A stretch of DNA of 64,000 nt from CADCTB01 sp964479465 (GTDB lineage: Bacteria; Actinomycetota; Acidimicrobiia; Acidimicrobiales; AC-14). The notes under the pieces are model-generated. The model was not told the origin of the DNA. It did no database searches and was given only the letters and a program-made list of their open reading frames with translations. The DNA lies in assembly GCA_964479465.1 (NCBI GenBank), contig CAYZMG010000006.1, positions 1-64,000 on the forward strand, read 5' to 3'. Below, one piece after another: positions 35,914 through 43,040 of this stretch (positions are counted from its first letter, which is position 1; each line of letters opens with the position of its first letter). The translations under genes and the position numbers were made by a program.

Positions 35914-36870
35914 ATGACGCTGGTCGTCGTCCTGACCGTGCTGGCCGGCATCGCCCTGCTGGTCCTCGGGATGGTCATGAAGCAGCGCGACGAGGACGAT
36001 GCCATCGCGGATGTGCTCGGCATGCCGCCGGCGTCGTTCGGCGAGGACCGAGAGGACCGCGAGGAGGCCCTCAGCGGGGTCAGCGGGCGGGCGGTGGATC
36101 TGGCCGGCCAGGCCGTGGAGGCCATGGACAAGAAGCACTCGCTGGGCGTGCTGCTCGACCGGGCCCAGATCCCCCTCCGTCCGGGCGAGTTCGTCATCGT
36201 GATCGCCGCTGCGTCCCTGGCCCTCGCCGCGGTGCTCATGCTGCTGTCCGGTCAGCTCCTGCTGGCCGGCGCGGGGGCGATGGGGGTCCCGTTGATCACG
36301 GCGCGGGTGGTCCGCCGGCGGGTGACCAAGCGCACCAAGGCGTTCTGCGCCCAACTCCCCGATGCCCTGAGCCTGATCGCGTCGTCGCTGTCCGCCGGCC
36401 ACACTTTCCTCCGCGCCGTGCAGATGATGTGCGAGGAGTCGCCGCCGCCGCTGTCGGAGGAGTTCTCCCGCCTGGTGGCCGAGACCCGCCTGGGCGACAA
36501 CGTCACCGAGGCCCTGGGTCGCATGGCCGAGCGGTTGCAGATCCGGGACCTGGACATGGTTGTCCAGGCCATCCGCATCCAGCAGACGGTGGGAGGTCGC
36601 CTGGCCGACCTCTTCCACACGCTGGCCGACGTGATCCGAGCCCGTGACGAGGTCAAGCGTGAGATCCTGGTGCTCACCGCCGAGGGTCGGATGTCCGCCT
36701 ACGTCCTGGCCGGGCTCGTGCCGGTGCTCTTCGTGATGATGAGGATGGTGAACCCGGACTATCTCGTGCCGTTGTACTCCGGCACGGGCTTGTTCGTGCT
36801 GATCGGCTGCGCCCTTTCGGTGATCGCCGGCCTGTTCGTGATCCTGCGCATGGTCAAGATCGAGATGTGA
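35914..36870 (+). CDS. tadB: TadB, inner-membrane pilus platform protein
   Basis: A 318-residue T2SSF-domain protein. Membrane helices are at the N-terminus (TLVVVLTVLAGIALLVLGMV), at ~95-135 and as a pair at the C-terminus (YVLAGLVPVLFVMMRMVN and LIGCALSVIAGLFVILRMVK). The cytoplasmic T2SSF core has FCAQLPDALSLIASSLSAGH, DNVTEALGRMAERLQIRDLD and RVRAR-like VIRARDEVKREILVLTAEGR. The start ATG is 1 nt after the cpaE stop. Its last codons overlap tadC. Confidence 0.9.
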   Translation: MTLVVVLTVLAGIALLVLGMVMKQRDEDDAIADVLGMPPASFGEDREDREEALSGVSGRAVDLAGQAVEAMDKKHSLGVLLDRAQIPLRPGEFVIVIAAASLALAAVLMLLSGQLLLAGAGAMGVPLITARVVRRRVTKRTKAFCAQLPDALSLIASSLSAGHTFLRAVQMMCEESPPPLSEEFSRLVAETRLGDNVTEALGRMAERLQIRDLDMVVQAIRIQQTVGGRLADLFHTLADVIRARDEVKREILVLTAEGRMSAYVLAGLVPVLFVMMRMVNPDYLVPLYSGTGLFVLIGCALSVIAGLFVILRMVKIEM

Positions 36871-37769
36871 TGGACCCGGTGGTGTGGTTCTTCGTGGCTC
36901 TGGCCCTGTGTGGCGCCGGCGTCATCGCCTCGACCTTGTACCGGGCGCGTCACATCGCACCGGACTTCGGCGAGTACTTCCAGCCGCATGAGTACGCCAG
37001 CGAGAAGGAAGCCAAGCTGGCCATGCCGATCGTTTCCCGTCTCGTCGGTGGCGTGGCGGACGGCTTCGCCGGCAGGCTGGAGCGCTTCGTCCCGGCCAAG
37101 TACCTCACCAACATCGACCGCCAGCTGGCTCAGGCCGGCCTCCGCGGCAAGCGCAAGGCGGGCCAGCAGTTGGCCATCCAGATCGCCGCCGGCGTGGTGG
37201 GGGCGCTCCTGGTGCCCCTCATCCCTCCCGGCACCATGGTCTCGGGGCCGATCGGCTGGCTGCTGCTGCCGGCCATCGGCTTCTACGCCCCGGCGGCCCG
37301 GTTGAAGGGCGCCATCAAGAAGCGGGCGGAGGCCATCTTCAAGGATCTCCCCGACATCGTCGACATGCTGGCCATCGCCGTGGAGGCGGGCAGCGGCTTC
37401 GAGTCGGCCCTCACCATCGTGTGCCAGAACTTCAAGTCGCCCCTGACCGACGAGCTCTCGACCGCGCTCCATGAGATGGAGTTGGGCCTGCCCCGCAAGC
37501 AGGCGCTCCAGGAGATGCGCGACCGGGTGGACATCGACGTCGTGCGGACGCTGATCCTGGCCCTCCTCCAGGCCGACGCCCTGGGCATCCCCATCGGCCG
37601 GGTGCTGAAGTCCCAGGCCATCGAGGTGCGGGCCCGGCGCCGGGCGTGGGCCAGGGAGAAGGCGGCAAAACTGCCGATCAAGATCATGTTCCCGCTGGTG
37701 CTGTTCATCTTCCCGCCGATCCTCGGCCTGGTCCTGGGGCCGGCGGCCCTGTCGTTCGGCTCGCTCTGA
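36867..37769 (+). CDS. tadC: TadC, inner-membrane pilus platform protein
   Basis: A 300-residue second T2SSF protein that pairs with TadB. It has an N-terminal helix (VVWFFVALALCGAGVIASTL), a helix pair near 110-145, and the T2SSF domain with KDLPDIVDMLAIAVEAGSGF and QALQEMRDRVDIDVVRTLIL. The end EKAAKLPIKIMFPLVLFIFP is the conserved TadC terminus. GTG 36867 or ATG 36870 can start it, overlapping the tadB stop. A hairpin directly after the stop suggests this is the last gene of the operon. Confidence 0.9.
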   Translation: MMDPVVWFFVALALCGAGVIASTLYRARHIAPDFGEYFQPHEYASEKEAKLAMPIVSRLVGGVADGFAGRLERFVPAKYLTNIDRQLAQAGLRGKRKAGQQLAIQIAAGVVGALLVPLIPPGTMVSGPIGWLLLPAIGFYAPAARLKGAIKKRAEAIFKDLPDIVDMLAIAVEAGSGFESALTIVCQNFKSPLTDELSTALHEMELGLPRKQALQEMRDRVDIDVVRTLILALLQADALGIPIGRVLKSQAIEVRARRRAWAREKAAKLPIKIMFPLVLFIFPPILGLVLGPAALSFGSL

Positions 37770-37774
37770 CGGCC

Positions 37775-37797
37775 GACCGGGCCGAAGCGGCCGGGTC
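37775..37797 (+). terminator. Candidate terminator after tadC
   Basis: GACCGGGCCG (37775-37784) pairs with CGGCCGGGTC (37788-37797) around an AAG loop with one mismatch, starting 6 nt after the tadC stop. There is no strong T run, only TAGCTTT downstream. Confidence 0.4.
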
Positions 37798-37800
37798 ATC

Positions 37801-37806
37801 TAGCTT
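37801..37806 (+). promoter_or_regulatory. -10 box TAGCTT of the leaderless P2 gene
   Basis: TAGCTT ends 8 nt before GTG 37814, the same spacing as at prfA and P3. No -35 match is evident, and no Shine-Dalgarno lies before the GTG. Confidence 0.45.
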
Positions 37807-37813
37807 TCCGGGT

Positions 37814-39238
37814 GTGGTTGAAGAGATCGATCGAGGATCCTCGGACCGGCAGGCCACCTGGGTGGCCTTGAGGACGCTGCGCCAGCGCCCGACGGTGGTC
37901 GGCCGGACCGACGACGGCGCCACGGTCTATGAGATCCGGTCCGTGCGGCTGGTGCTCACGCCGGGGTCCTCCCACTTCAGGCGCCTGGTCCCGTGCGCGA
38001 AGTGCGATCGTGAGGTGCCCGGGTCTTCGATCCAGTCTGTCTTCGATCTCGACCGACCCGCCAACAGCGTGTTCTGCGACCGCTGTTCGAAGTCGTCCCA
38101 CTCACCGGGACCGGAAATCGGCAGGATACGGGAGGACGGGCCGGCGCCGGCAGCCCCGCCGGTTGTGATGAAGGGGGCGGTCGAGGCGAGACGACTCGGC
38201 CCGGCGGAATCACAGGTGGCCGAGGTGCGTTCCCCGGCGCCGGCGCCGGCCGAGAAGGCCGGCGAGCTGCAACGGTTTTCGGAACAGGTTGCCGACCTGA
38301 TGCGCAGGCAGAATGCCGAACTGGCGAAGGTGTCCGCCTCGGTCGCCCAGGTCCGCGCCGAGATGCGCGAGCTCGGTGAGTCGAACCTGGCGCTGGCCCG
38401 CGGGCAGCGGGATCTCGATCAGCGGATCATCGAGCTGGAGTCGCACCCCGCCGCTGAGATCGAGACCACGTCGGCCCGGGCGCTCGCCGAAGTGCGGGAG
38501 AGCCTCGCCGCCATCGTCGACGCCACGGCGCAGTCGCTCCATGCCGCCCTTGCCGATGGCCTCGATCAGCTGCGGTCGGAGATCGCTTCCTTGCAGCGCC
38601 GGGTCGACGAGGCGGCGGCCCGGTCGGAGATGGAGGAGATCGCCGAGGCGAACCGTCAGCTGGCCCAGGTACAGGGCGACCTCGACGAGAAGCTCCGCCA
38701 GCTGGCGGCGCGCCCGGGACCCGATCCCGAGGCGGCCGAGCTTCGCGCTGCACTCGCCGAGGGGCTCGACCTCCTGCGGGCGGAGATCGCCGGGATCGAG
38801 GCCCGGATTGGCGACGAATCGGCGGCGCTCATCGCCCGGCTGGAGACGCAGCGCGCCGAGCTCACCCAGGCCCTTCACGACGTTGTCCAGGAGACACTGA
38901 TGGCGGTGGCTGAGCCGCTCCGCGACCTGACCAGTGCCCGCGAGGACTTCGAGCGCCGGCTCGAGAGCCTGCAGCGGATGGCCAGGGAAGGCGAGCAGCA
39001 GAGGGAGGCGCTCGCCGCCTCGGCCGACGCCGGCGCTTCCCGGCACCATGCGCTCGAGCAGCGGATCAACGCAACGGCCCAACAGGTCGCCCGGCTGATC
39101 GAGCTCCAGACGCAGACGGTGCCGGCGCCGCCGGGCGGGCCGCCGGTGCCCGGCGGCATCATGGAGTCACTCGAACGGCAACTGCGCGCCGCCGAGGTGC
39201 GCCTCCTGCGCACGACGAGCGAGGCCGGCGGCGAGTAG
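37814..39238 (+). CDS. P2: zinc-ribbon coiled-coil protein, paralogue of P1
   Basis: A 474-residue protein of no known family. Its first ~95 residues (WVALRTLRQRPTVVGRTDDG, VYEIRSVRLVLTPGSSHFRR, LVPCAKCDREVPG and FCDRC) align closely with the N-terminus of P1, including the Cys4 zinc ribbon. Then come a proline-rich linker (~110-170) and a coiled coil from ~175 to the end, with heptad-rich blocks such as QVADLMRRQNAELAKVSASV. It lacks the acidic region and H1-like tail of P1. GTG 37814 is preferred because it follows the -10 at leaderless spacing and the P1 similarity starts before TTG 37868. It lies between the Tad operon and prfA. Confidence 0.8.
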   Translation: MVEEIDRGSSDRQATWVALRTLRQRPTVVGRTDDGATVYEIRSVRLVLTPGSSHFRRLVPCAKCDREVPGSSIQSVFDLDRPANSVFCDRCSKSSHSPGPEIGRIREDGPAPAAPPVVMKGAVEARRLGPAESQVAEVRSPAPAPAEKAGELQRFSEQVADLMRRQNAELAKVSASVAQVRAEMRELGESNLALARGQRDLDQRIIELESHPAAEIETTSARALAEVRESLAAIVDATAQSLHAALADGLDQLRSEIASLQRRVDEAAARSEMEEIAEANRQLAQVQGDLDEKLRQLAARPGPDPEAAELRAALAEGLDLLRAEIAGIEARIGDESAALIARLETQRAELTQALHDVVQETLMAVAEPLRDLTSAREDFERRLESLQRMAREGEQQREALAASADAGASRHHALEQRINATAQQVARLIELQTQTVPAPPGGPPVPGGIMESLERQLRAAEVRLLRTTSEAGGE

Positions 39239-39266
39239 GGCCGCCGGCTCCGCGCCGAGCCGGAAG

Positions 39267-39272
39267 TACCCT
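39267..39272 (+). promoter_or_regulatory. prfA: -10 box TACCCT of leaderless prfA
   Basis: TACCCT ends 8 nt before ATG 39280. Nothing resembling a Shine-Dalgarno lies between them, so the transcript probably begins at or next to the AUG. Confidence 0.5.
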
Positions 39273-39279
39273 GGCTTTG

Positions 39280-40344
39280 ATGTTCGAACGCTTGGCCGGC
39301 CTGGAGAGCGAGTACGAGGACGTGCTGGTCCGCCTCCAGGACCCCAACGTCTTCTCCGACCAGCGCGCCTACGTGAAGCTGTCGAAGCGGTTGAAGGAGC
39401 TGGAGCCGATCGTCCTGGCCTTCAGGGAACACCGCGCCACCTCGGGCGACCTCGAGGCGGCCAAGGCCATGCTGGGGGAGTCGAGCGGCGAGGACCGGGA
39501 GTTCCTCCAGGAGTCCATCGCCGAGGCCGGGGCCACCCTCGCCCGCATCGACGAGGAGCTGAAGGTGCTGCTCCTGCCCCGTGACCCCAACGACGACCGC
39601 AACGTCATCGTCGAGATCCGGGGGGCCGAGGGCGGCGAGGAGGCGAACCTCTTCGCCAAGGATCTCCAGGACATGTACGCCCGCTACGCCGACCGGCGGG
39701 GCTGGAAGATCGAGATCCTGGGCGTCGATCCCTCGGACATGGGCGGGTTCAACGAGGTCACCTTCCTCCTCAAGGGCGACGACGTGTGGAACCGGCTGAA
39801 GCACGAAGGCGGTCCCCACCGGGTGCAGCGGGTGCCGGTCACCGAGTCCCAGGGCCGCATCCACACCAGCTCGGCCACGGTCACCGTCCTGCCCGAGGCC
39901 GAGGAGGTCGACGTGCAGATCGACCAGAACGACCTCAAGGTCGACGTCTACCGCTCCACCGGCCCGGGTGGGCAGTCGGTCAACACCACCGACTCCGCCG
40001 TGCGCATCACCCACCTGCCCACCGGACTGGTCGTGGCCATGCAGGACGAGAAGAGCCAGATCCAGAACCGGGCCCGGGCCATGGTGGTCCTCCGGTCGCG
40101 CCTGCTGAAGGCCGAGCAGGACCGTCAGGCGGCCGAGATGTCGATTGCCCGCCGCAGCCAGATCGGCGGTGGGGGGCGATCGGAGAAGATCCGGACCTAC
40201 AACTACAAGGAGAACCGGATCACCGACCACCGCATCGGTTTGACCCTCTACCACCTCGACCGGGTGCTCCAGGGCGATCTCGACGACCTGGTCGACGCCC
40301 TGTTGGCCGACGAGCGCACCCGCCAGCTCTCCGGGGAGGAGTGA
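39280..40344 (+). CDS. prfA: Peptide chain release factor 1
   Basis: RF1 terminates translation at UAA and UAG. The 354-residue sequence has the N-terminal coiled domain, the PVT codon-recognition tripeptide (RVPVTESQGRIHTSSATVTV) and the peptidyl-hydrolase GGQ motif (YRSTGPGGQSVNTTDSAVRI). The C-terminal SEKIRTYNYKENRITDHRIG is also present. The GGQ glutamine is the substrate of the methyltransferase encoded next (prmC), whose GTG overlaps the prfA stop. ATG 39280 fits the leaderless promoter; TTG 39277 is one codon upstream. The gene is core and intact. Confidence 0.97.
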   Translation: MFERLAGLESEYEDVLVRLQDPNVFSDQRAYVKLSKRLKELEPIVLAFREHRATSGDLEAAKAMLGESSGEDREFLQESIAEAGATLARIDEELKVLLLPRDPNDDRNVIVEIRGAEGGEEANLFAKDLQDMYARYADRRGWKIEILGVDPSDMGGFNEVTFLLKGDDVWNRLKHEGGPHRVQRVPVTESQGRIHTSSATVTVLPEAEEVDVQIDQNDLKVDVYRSTGPGGQSVNTTDSAVRITHLPTGLVVAMQDEKSQIQNRARAMVVLRSRLLKAEQDRQAAEMSIARRSQIGGGGRSEKIRTYNYKENRITDHRIGLTLYHLDRVLQGDLDDLVDALLADERTRQLSGEE

Positions 40345-41198
40345 CGCAGGCGGTACTCACCTGGCGCGACCTCCAGCGCTCGGCCCAGGCGGAACTCGGC
40401 GCGCGCGAGGCGTGGTTCGTGCTGGAGCGGGCGTCGGGCTACGACCGGGCCGGGCTGGTGCCCCGGCTCGCGGAGGCGGTGCCGGCGCGAGTCGTGGCCT
40501 TCGTCGAAGGTATGGTCGAGCGCCGGCGGGGCGGCGAGCCGTTGCAGTACGTGCTCGGCGTGTGGAGCTTCCGCCGGCTGGAGCTGGTCGTCGACCGGCG
40601 CGTCCTCATCCCCAGGCCGGAGACCGAGATGGTGGTGGAGGTGGCGCTGGAGGAGCTGCGCCTCCTGGCCGCCGTCCGCCCGCTGGCGGTCGACCTGGGG
40701 ACGGGCTCCGGGGCGATCGCCATCTCGCTGGCCCTCGAGATGCCACGGGCCCGGGTCTGGGGCACCGACCGCTCCGAGGAAGCACTCGCCGTGGCCCGTG
40801 CCAACCTGTCGGGCATGGGCGCGTCGGTGGCGACGCGGGTGCGGCTCTCGGCCGGCGACTGGTTCGCTGCCCTGCCGCCGAATCTGGCCGGGCAGGTCGA
40901 CCTGATCGTGGCCAACCCTCCCTATGTGGCCTCGGCGGAGACGCTGCCTGCGGAGGTGGCCGACTGGGAGCCGGCCGGCGCACTTGTGGCCGGGCCGACG
41001 GGCCTGGAGGCCGTGGCCGACATACTCGCCGGGGCGCCGGGGTGGCTGCGCCGGCCGGGCGTCGTCGTCATCGAGATCGCCCCGCACCAAGCCGGCGTGG
41101 CCGTCGAGTTGGCTACGGCTGCGGGCTTCGGCGCGGTCGACGTCCGCCCTGACCTGGCCGGGCGGCCGCGCGCCCTGGTGGCCAGGATGGCGGGATGA
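40341..41198 (+). CDS. prmC: Release factor glutamine N5-methyltransferase PrmC (HemK)
   Basis: PrmC methylates the GGQ glutamine of RF1/RF2 using SAM. This 285-residue protein has the helical N-terminal domain (VLTWRDLQRSAQAELGAREA, then GEPLQYVLGVWSFRRLELVV and VLIPRPETEMVVEVA). The catalytic domain has motif I AVDLGTGSGAIAISLALEMP and the signature VANPPYVASAETLPAEVADW. GTG 40341 overlaps the prfA TGA by 4 nt, showing translational coupling. The following tsaC overlaps its stop in the same way. Confidence 0.95.
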   Translation: MTQAVLTWRDLQRSAQAELGAREAWFVLERASGYDRAGLVPRLAEAVPARVVAFVEGMVERRRGGEPLQYVLGVWSFRRLELVVDRRVLIPRPETEMVVEVALEELRLLAAVRPLAVDLGTGSGAIAISLALEMPRARVWGTDRSEEALAVARANLSGMGASVATRVRLSAGDWFAALPPNLAGQVDLIVANPPYVASAETLPAEVADWEPAGALVAGPTGLEAVADILAGAPGWLRRPGVVVIEIAPHQAGVAVELATAAGFGAVDVRPDLAGRPRALVARMAG

Positions 41199-41815
41199 TC
41201 GTCCCGGCGCGGGGTGACCCGCCGCCGGCGACGGTGGTGCTGCAAGCCGTGCGGGCGCTGGCCCAGGGGCTGCCCATCGGCATCCCCACCGACACGGTGT
41301 ACGGGCTGGCCGTCGACCCCTTCCGCTCCGGCGCCACCGACCGCATCTTCGCGGCCAAGCGCCGGCCCCGCGACGTCAGCCTGCCGCTGCTGGTGTCGGG
41401 GGTGGAGCAGGCCATGTCGGTGTCGACCGCGGTGCCGGAGCGGGCGCGGGAGCTGATGGCCCGCTACTGGCCGGGACCGCTGACCATCGTGATCCCGGCC
41501 CGGCCGGGGCTGGCCGCCGACCTCGGCGACGACGACATGACGGTGGGAGTCCGGGCGCCCGACCACCCGGTGCCCCTGGCCCTGTGCGCCGCCGTTGGCC
41601 CACTGGCCACCACCAGCGCCAACCGCCACGGCGAACCGCCCATGACGACCGCCGAAGAGGTGGACGCCGCCTTCGGCGATGCCTTGGGAGTGGTGCTCGA
41701 CGGCGGCGTCTGCGCCGGCAGCCCGTCGACGGTGGTCGACTGCACCGGCGAGGAGCTCAAGCTCCTGCGAGAGGGCCGGATCCCCTGGGCCGAGCTCCGG
41801 GGCGCCGGCGGTTGA
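41195..41815 (+). CDS. tsaC: L-threonylcarbamoyladenylate synthase (TsaC/Sua5/YrdC)
   Basis: It makes threonylcarbamoyl-AMP from Thr, bicarbonate and ATP for the tRNA t6A37 modification. The 206-residue YrdC domain has GLPIGIPTDTVYGLAVDPFR and RIFAAKRRPRDVSLPLLVSG (the KxR...SxPL RNA/nucleotide site). YWPGPLTIVIPARPGLAADL, TVGVRAPDHPVPLALC, LATTSANRHGEPP and GGVCAGSPSTVVDCTG follow. It is the short TsaC form without the C-terminal Sua5 domain. ATG 41195 overlaps the prmC stop. Its 3' end overlaps the convergent P3 gene by 59 nt. Confidence 0.95.
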   Translation: MIVPARGDPPPATVVLQAVRALAQGLPIGIPTDTVYGLAVDPFRSGATDRIFAAKRRPRDVSLPLLVSGVEQAMSVSTAVPERARELMARYWPGPLTIVIPARPGLAADLGDDDMTVGVRAPDHPVPLALCAAVGPLATTSANRHGEPPMTTAEEVDAAFGDALGVVLDGGVCAGSPSTVVDCTGEELKLLREGRIPWAELRGAGG

Positions 41816-42992
41816 GCAGCAGAGGCGCCGGCGCCGGCGCCGGCTCCTGCGCCTGCTCGTAGTCGAACACCTGCTCCTCCGGCTCGGCGGCCCGCTTGGC
41901 CTTGGCCTTGGGCGCCGCCCGCTTGGCCGGCGCCTTGGCCTTGGGCGCCGCCCGCTTGGCCGGCGCCTTGGCCGTACGGGCCGGCGCCTTCTTGGCCGCC
42001 CGGGGGGATCGCACCTTCGGGGCGCCCATGGCGTCGAGGCGGGCCCGGATCTCGGCGAGCTGCTGCTCGGAGCGGTCCATGGCCGCCTCCACCGCCGCGG
42101 CTAGGGGCTGGATCTGGCGGGTGACCGACGCCTTGAGCGCCCGGGTGCGGGCCGTCTCACGCTCCTCGGCCTCGGCGATGTAGTCGGCGATCTCGGTGAT
42201 GGCCGCCGTCACCGGCTTCAGCTGGCGGCCGACGGAGCCTTTGAGCGCCTCCAGCCGGCCGGCGCCGTCGTACCGGGCCTCCTCGGCATTGATCTCGGCG
42301 GTGACCTCCACCCGTCGCAGCAGCTCGCGCATGCCGTCCATGACGGCCACACTCGACAGGTCGGCGGCGGCCATCGCGGCCCGGAAGTCATCCAGGCTGT
42401 CGGCCACCACGTCGGCCAGCCCGTCGGACTGGTCGGTGAGGGCCTTGGCCGCGGCCTCGCCCACCAACTCGGGCAGCGACTCGGCCACCATCACCACCCG
42501 TAGCTCGGCCTCCCGGGAGTCGAGCAGCTCGGCCAGCATGGCCTGCTGGCGGGTGACGGTGCTGGCCAGCGCGTGGAGCTCGTTGCGCAGATCGTCGAAA
42601 GCGCCCTCGAACCACTGGAGAACCTCGGTGCGCGAGCTGCCGCCCTGCGCCGGCTCGGCCCGGGGGGGCGGGGGGCCGGCGTAGCCGCCGTTGCCGCTCC
42701 CGTTCCCGTTGCCGTTGCCGTTCGAGGTGGCGGCCGCGGCGGTGGGTGCGTTCACGCTGGCCCGGGACGGGTCGGGGCCGGCGGCCAGGGCCCGAACCCG
42801 CGGAGCCTCGATGGCGGGGGCGATGGTGAGGGCGACCGGGCGGGGACCGCGGGCCCAGACTTCCGGGCACCCGTCGAACTGGCCCTGGCAGATGACGCCG
42901 CATTCGGGGCAGGCGCACGCCCGCTCGCCCGCCCTCATCGGATGGCCGCAGCCCTCGCGAATCTGAGAGCCGAACTCATGGCAGCGGCCCAT
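41757..42992 (-). CDS. P3: Cys-rich coiled-coil protein with H1-like tail
   Basis: A 411-residue protein of no known family. The N-terminal ~50 residues hold a Cys/His cluster (CHEFGSQIREGCGHPM, then CACPECGVICQGQFDGCPEV) likely to bind zinc. An Ala/Asn/Gly linker (NGNGNGNGSGNGG) comes next, then a helical coiled-coil region (~115-320). The Ala/Lys/Pro/Arg tail resembles histone H1 (KKAPARTAKAPAKRAAPKAK). It resembles P1 in domain plan and tail, though not in the zinc motif. ATG 42992 lies 8 nt after TAACAT (43005-43000 on the minus strand), the leaderless spacing also seen at P2 and prfA. It starts 48 bp after the protease gene on the same strand, and its end overlaps tsaC. Confidence 0.8.
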   Translation of the reverse strand: MGRCHEFGSQIREGCGHPMRAGERACACPECGVICQGQFDGCPEVWARGPRPVALTIAPAIEAPRVRALAAGPDPSRASVNAPTAAAATSNGNGNGNGSGNGGYAGPPPPRAEPAQGGSSRTEVLQWFEGAFDDLRNELHALASTVTRQQAMLAELLDSREAELRVVMVAESLPELVGEAAAKALTDQSDGLADVVADSLDDFRAAMAAADLSSVAVMDGMRELLRRVEVTAEINAEEARYDGAGRLEALKGSVGRQLKPVTAAITEIADYIAEAEERETARTRALKASVTRQIQPLAAAVEAAMDRSEQQLAEIRARLDAMGAPKVRSPRAAKKAPARTAKAPAKRAAPKAKAPAKRAAPKAKAKRAAEPEEQVFDYEQAQEPAPAPAPLLLNRRRPGARPRGSGPLAGA

Positions 42993-42999
42993 TCGTTCG

Positions 43000-43005
43000 A
43001 TGTTA
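43000..43005 (-). promoter_or_regulatory. -10 box TAACAT of the leaderless P3 gene
   Basis: On the minus strand TAACAT is followed by seven bases and the ATG at 42992, so the -10 end and start codon are 8 nt apart. It lies in the short gap after the protease gene. Confidence 0.45.
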
Positions 43006-43040
43006 CCCCCAGGGTCGGGGAATCAGACGTTCTCCGTGCC

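Noticed and set aside
41820..41850. GGCGCCGGC repeat run as a protein-binding site
   Set aside because: The same GCCGGC/GGCGCC strings occur throughout the GC-rich coding regions (for example 59920-59970). Here they simply encode Pro-Ala repeats of P3.
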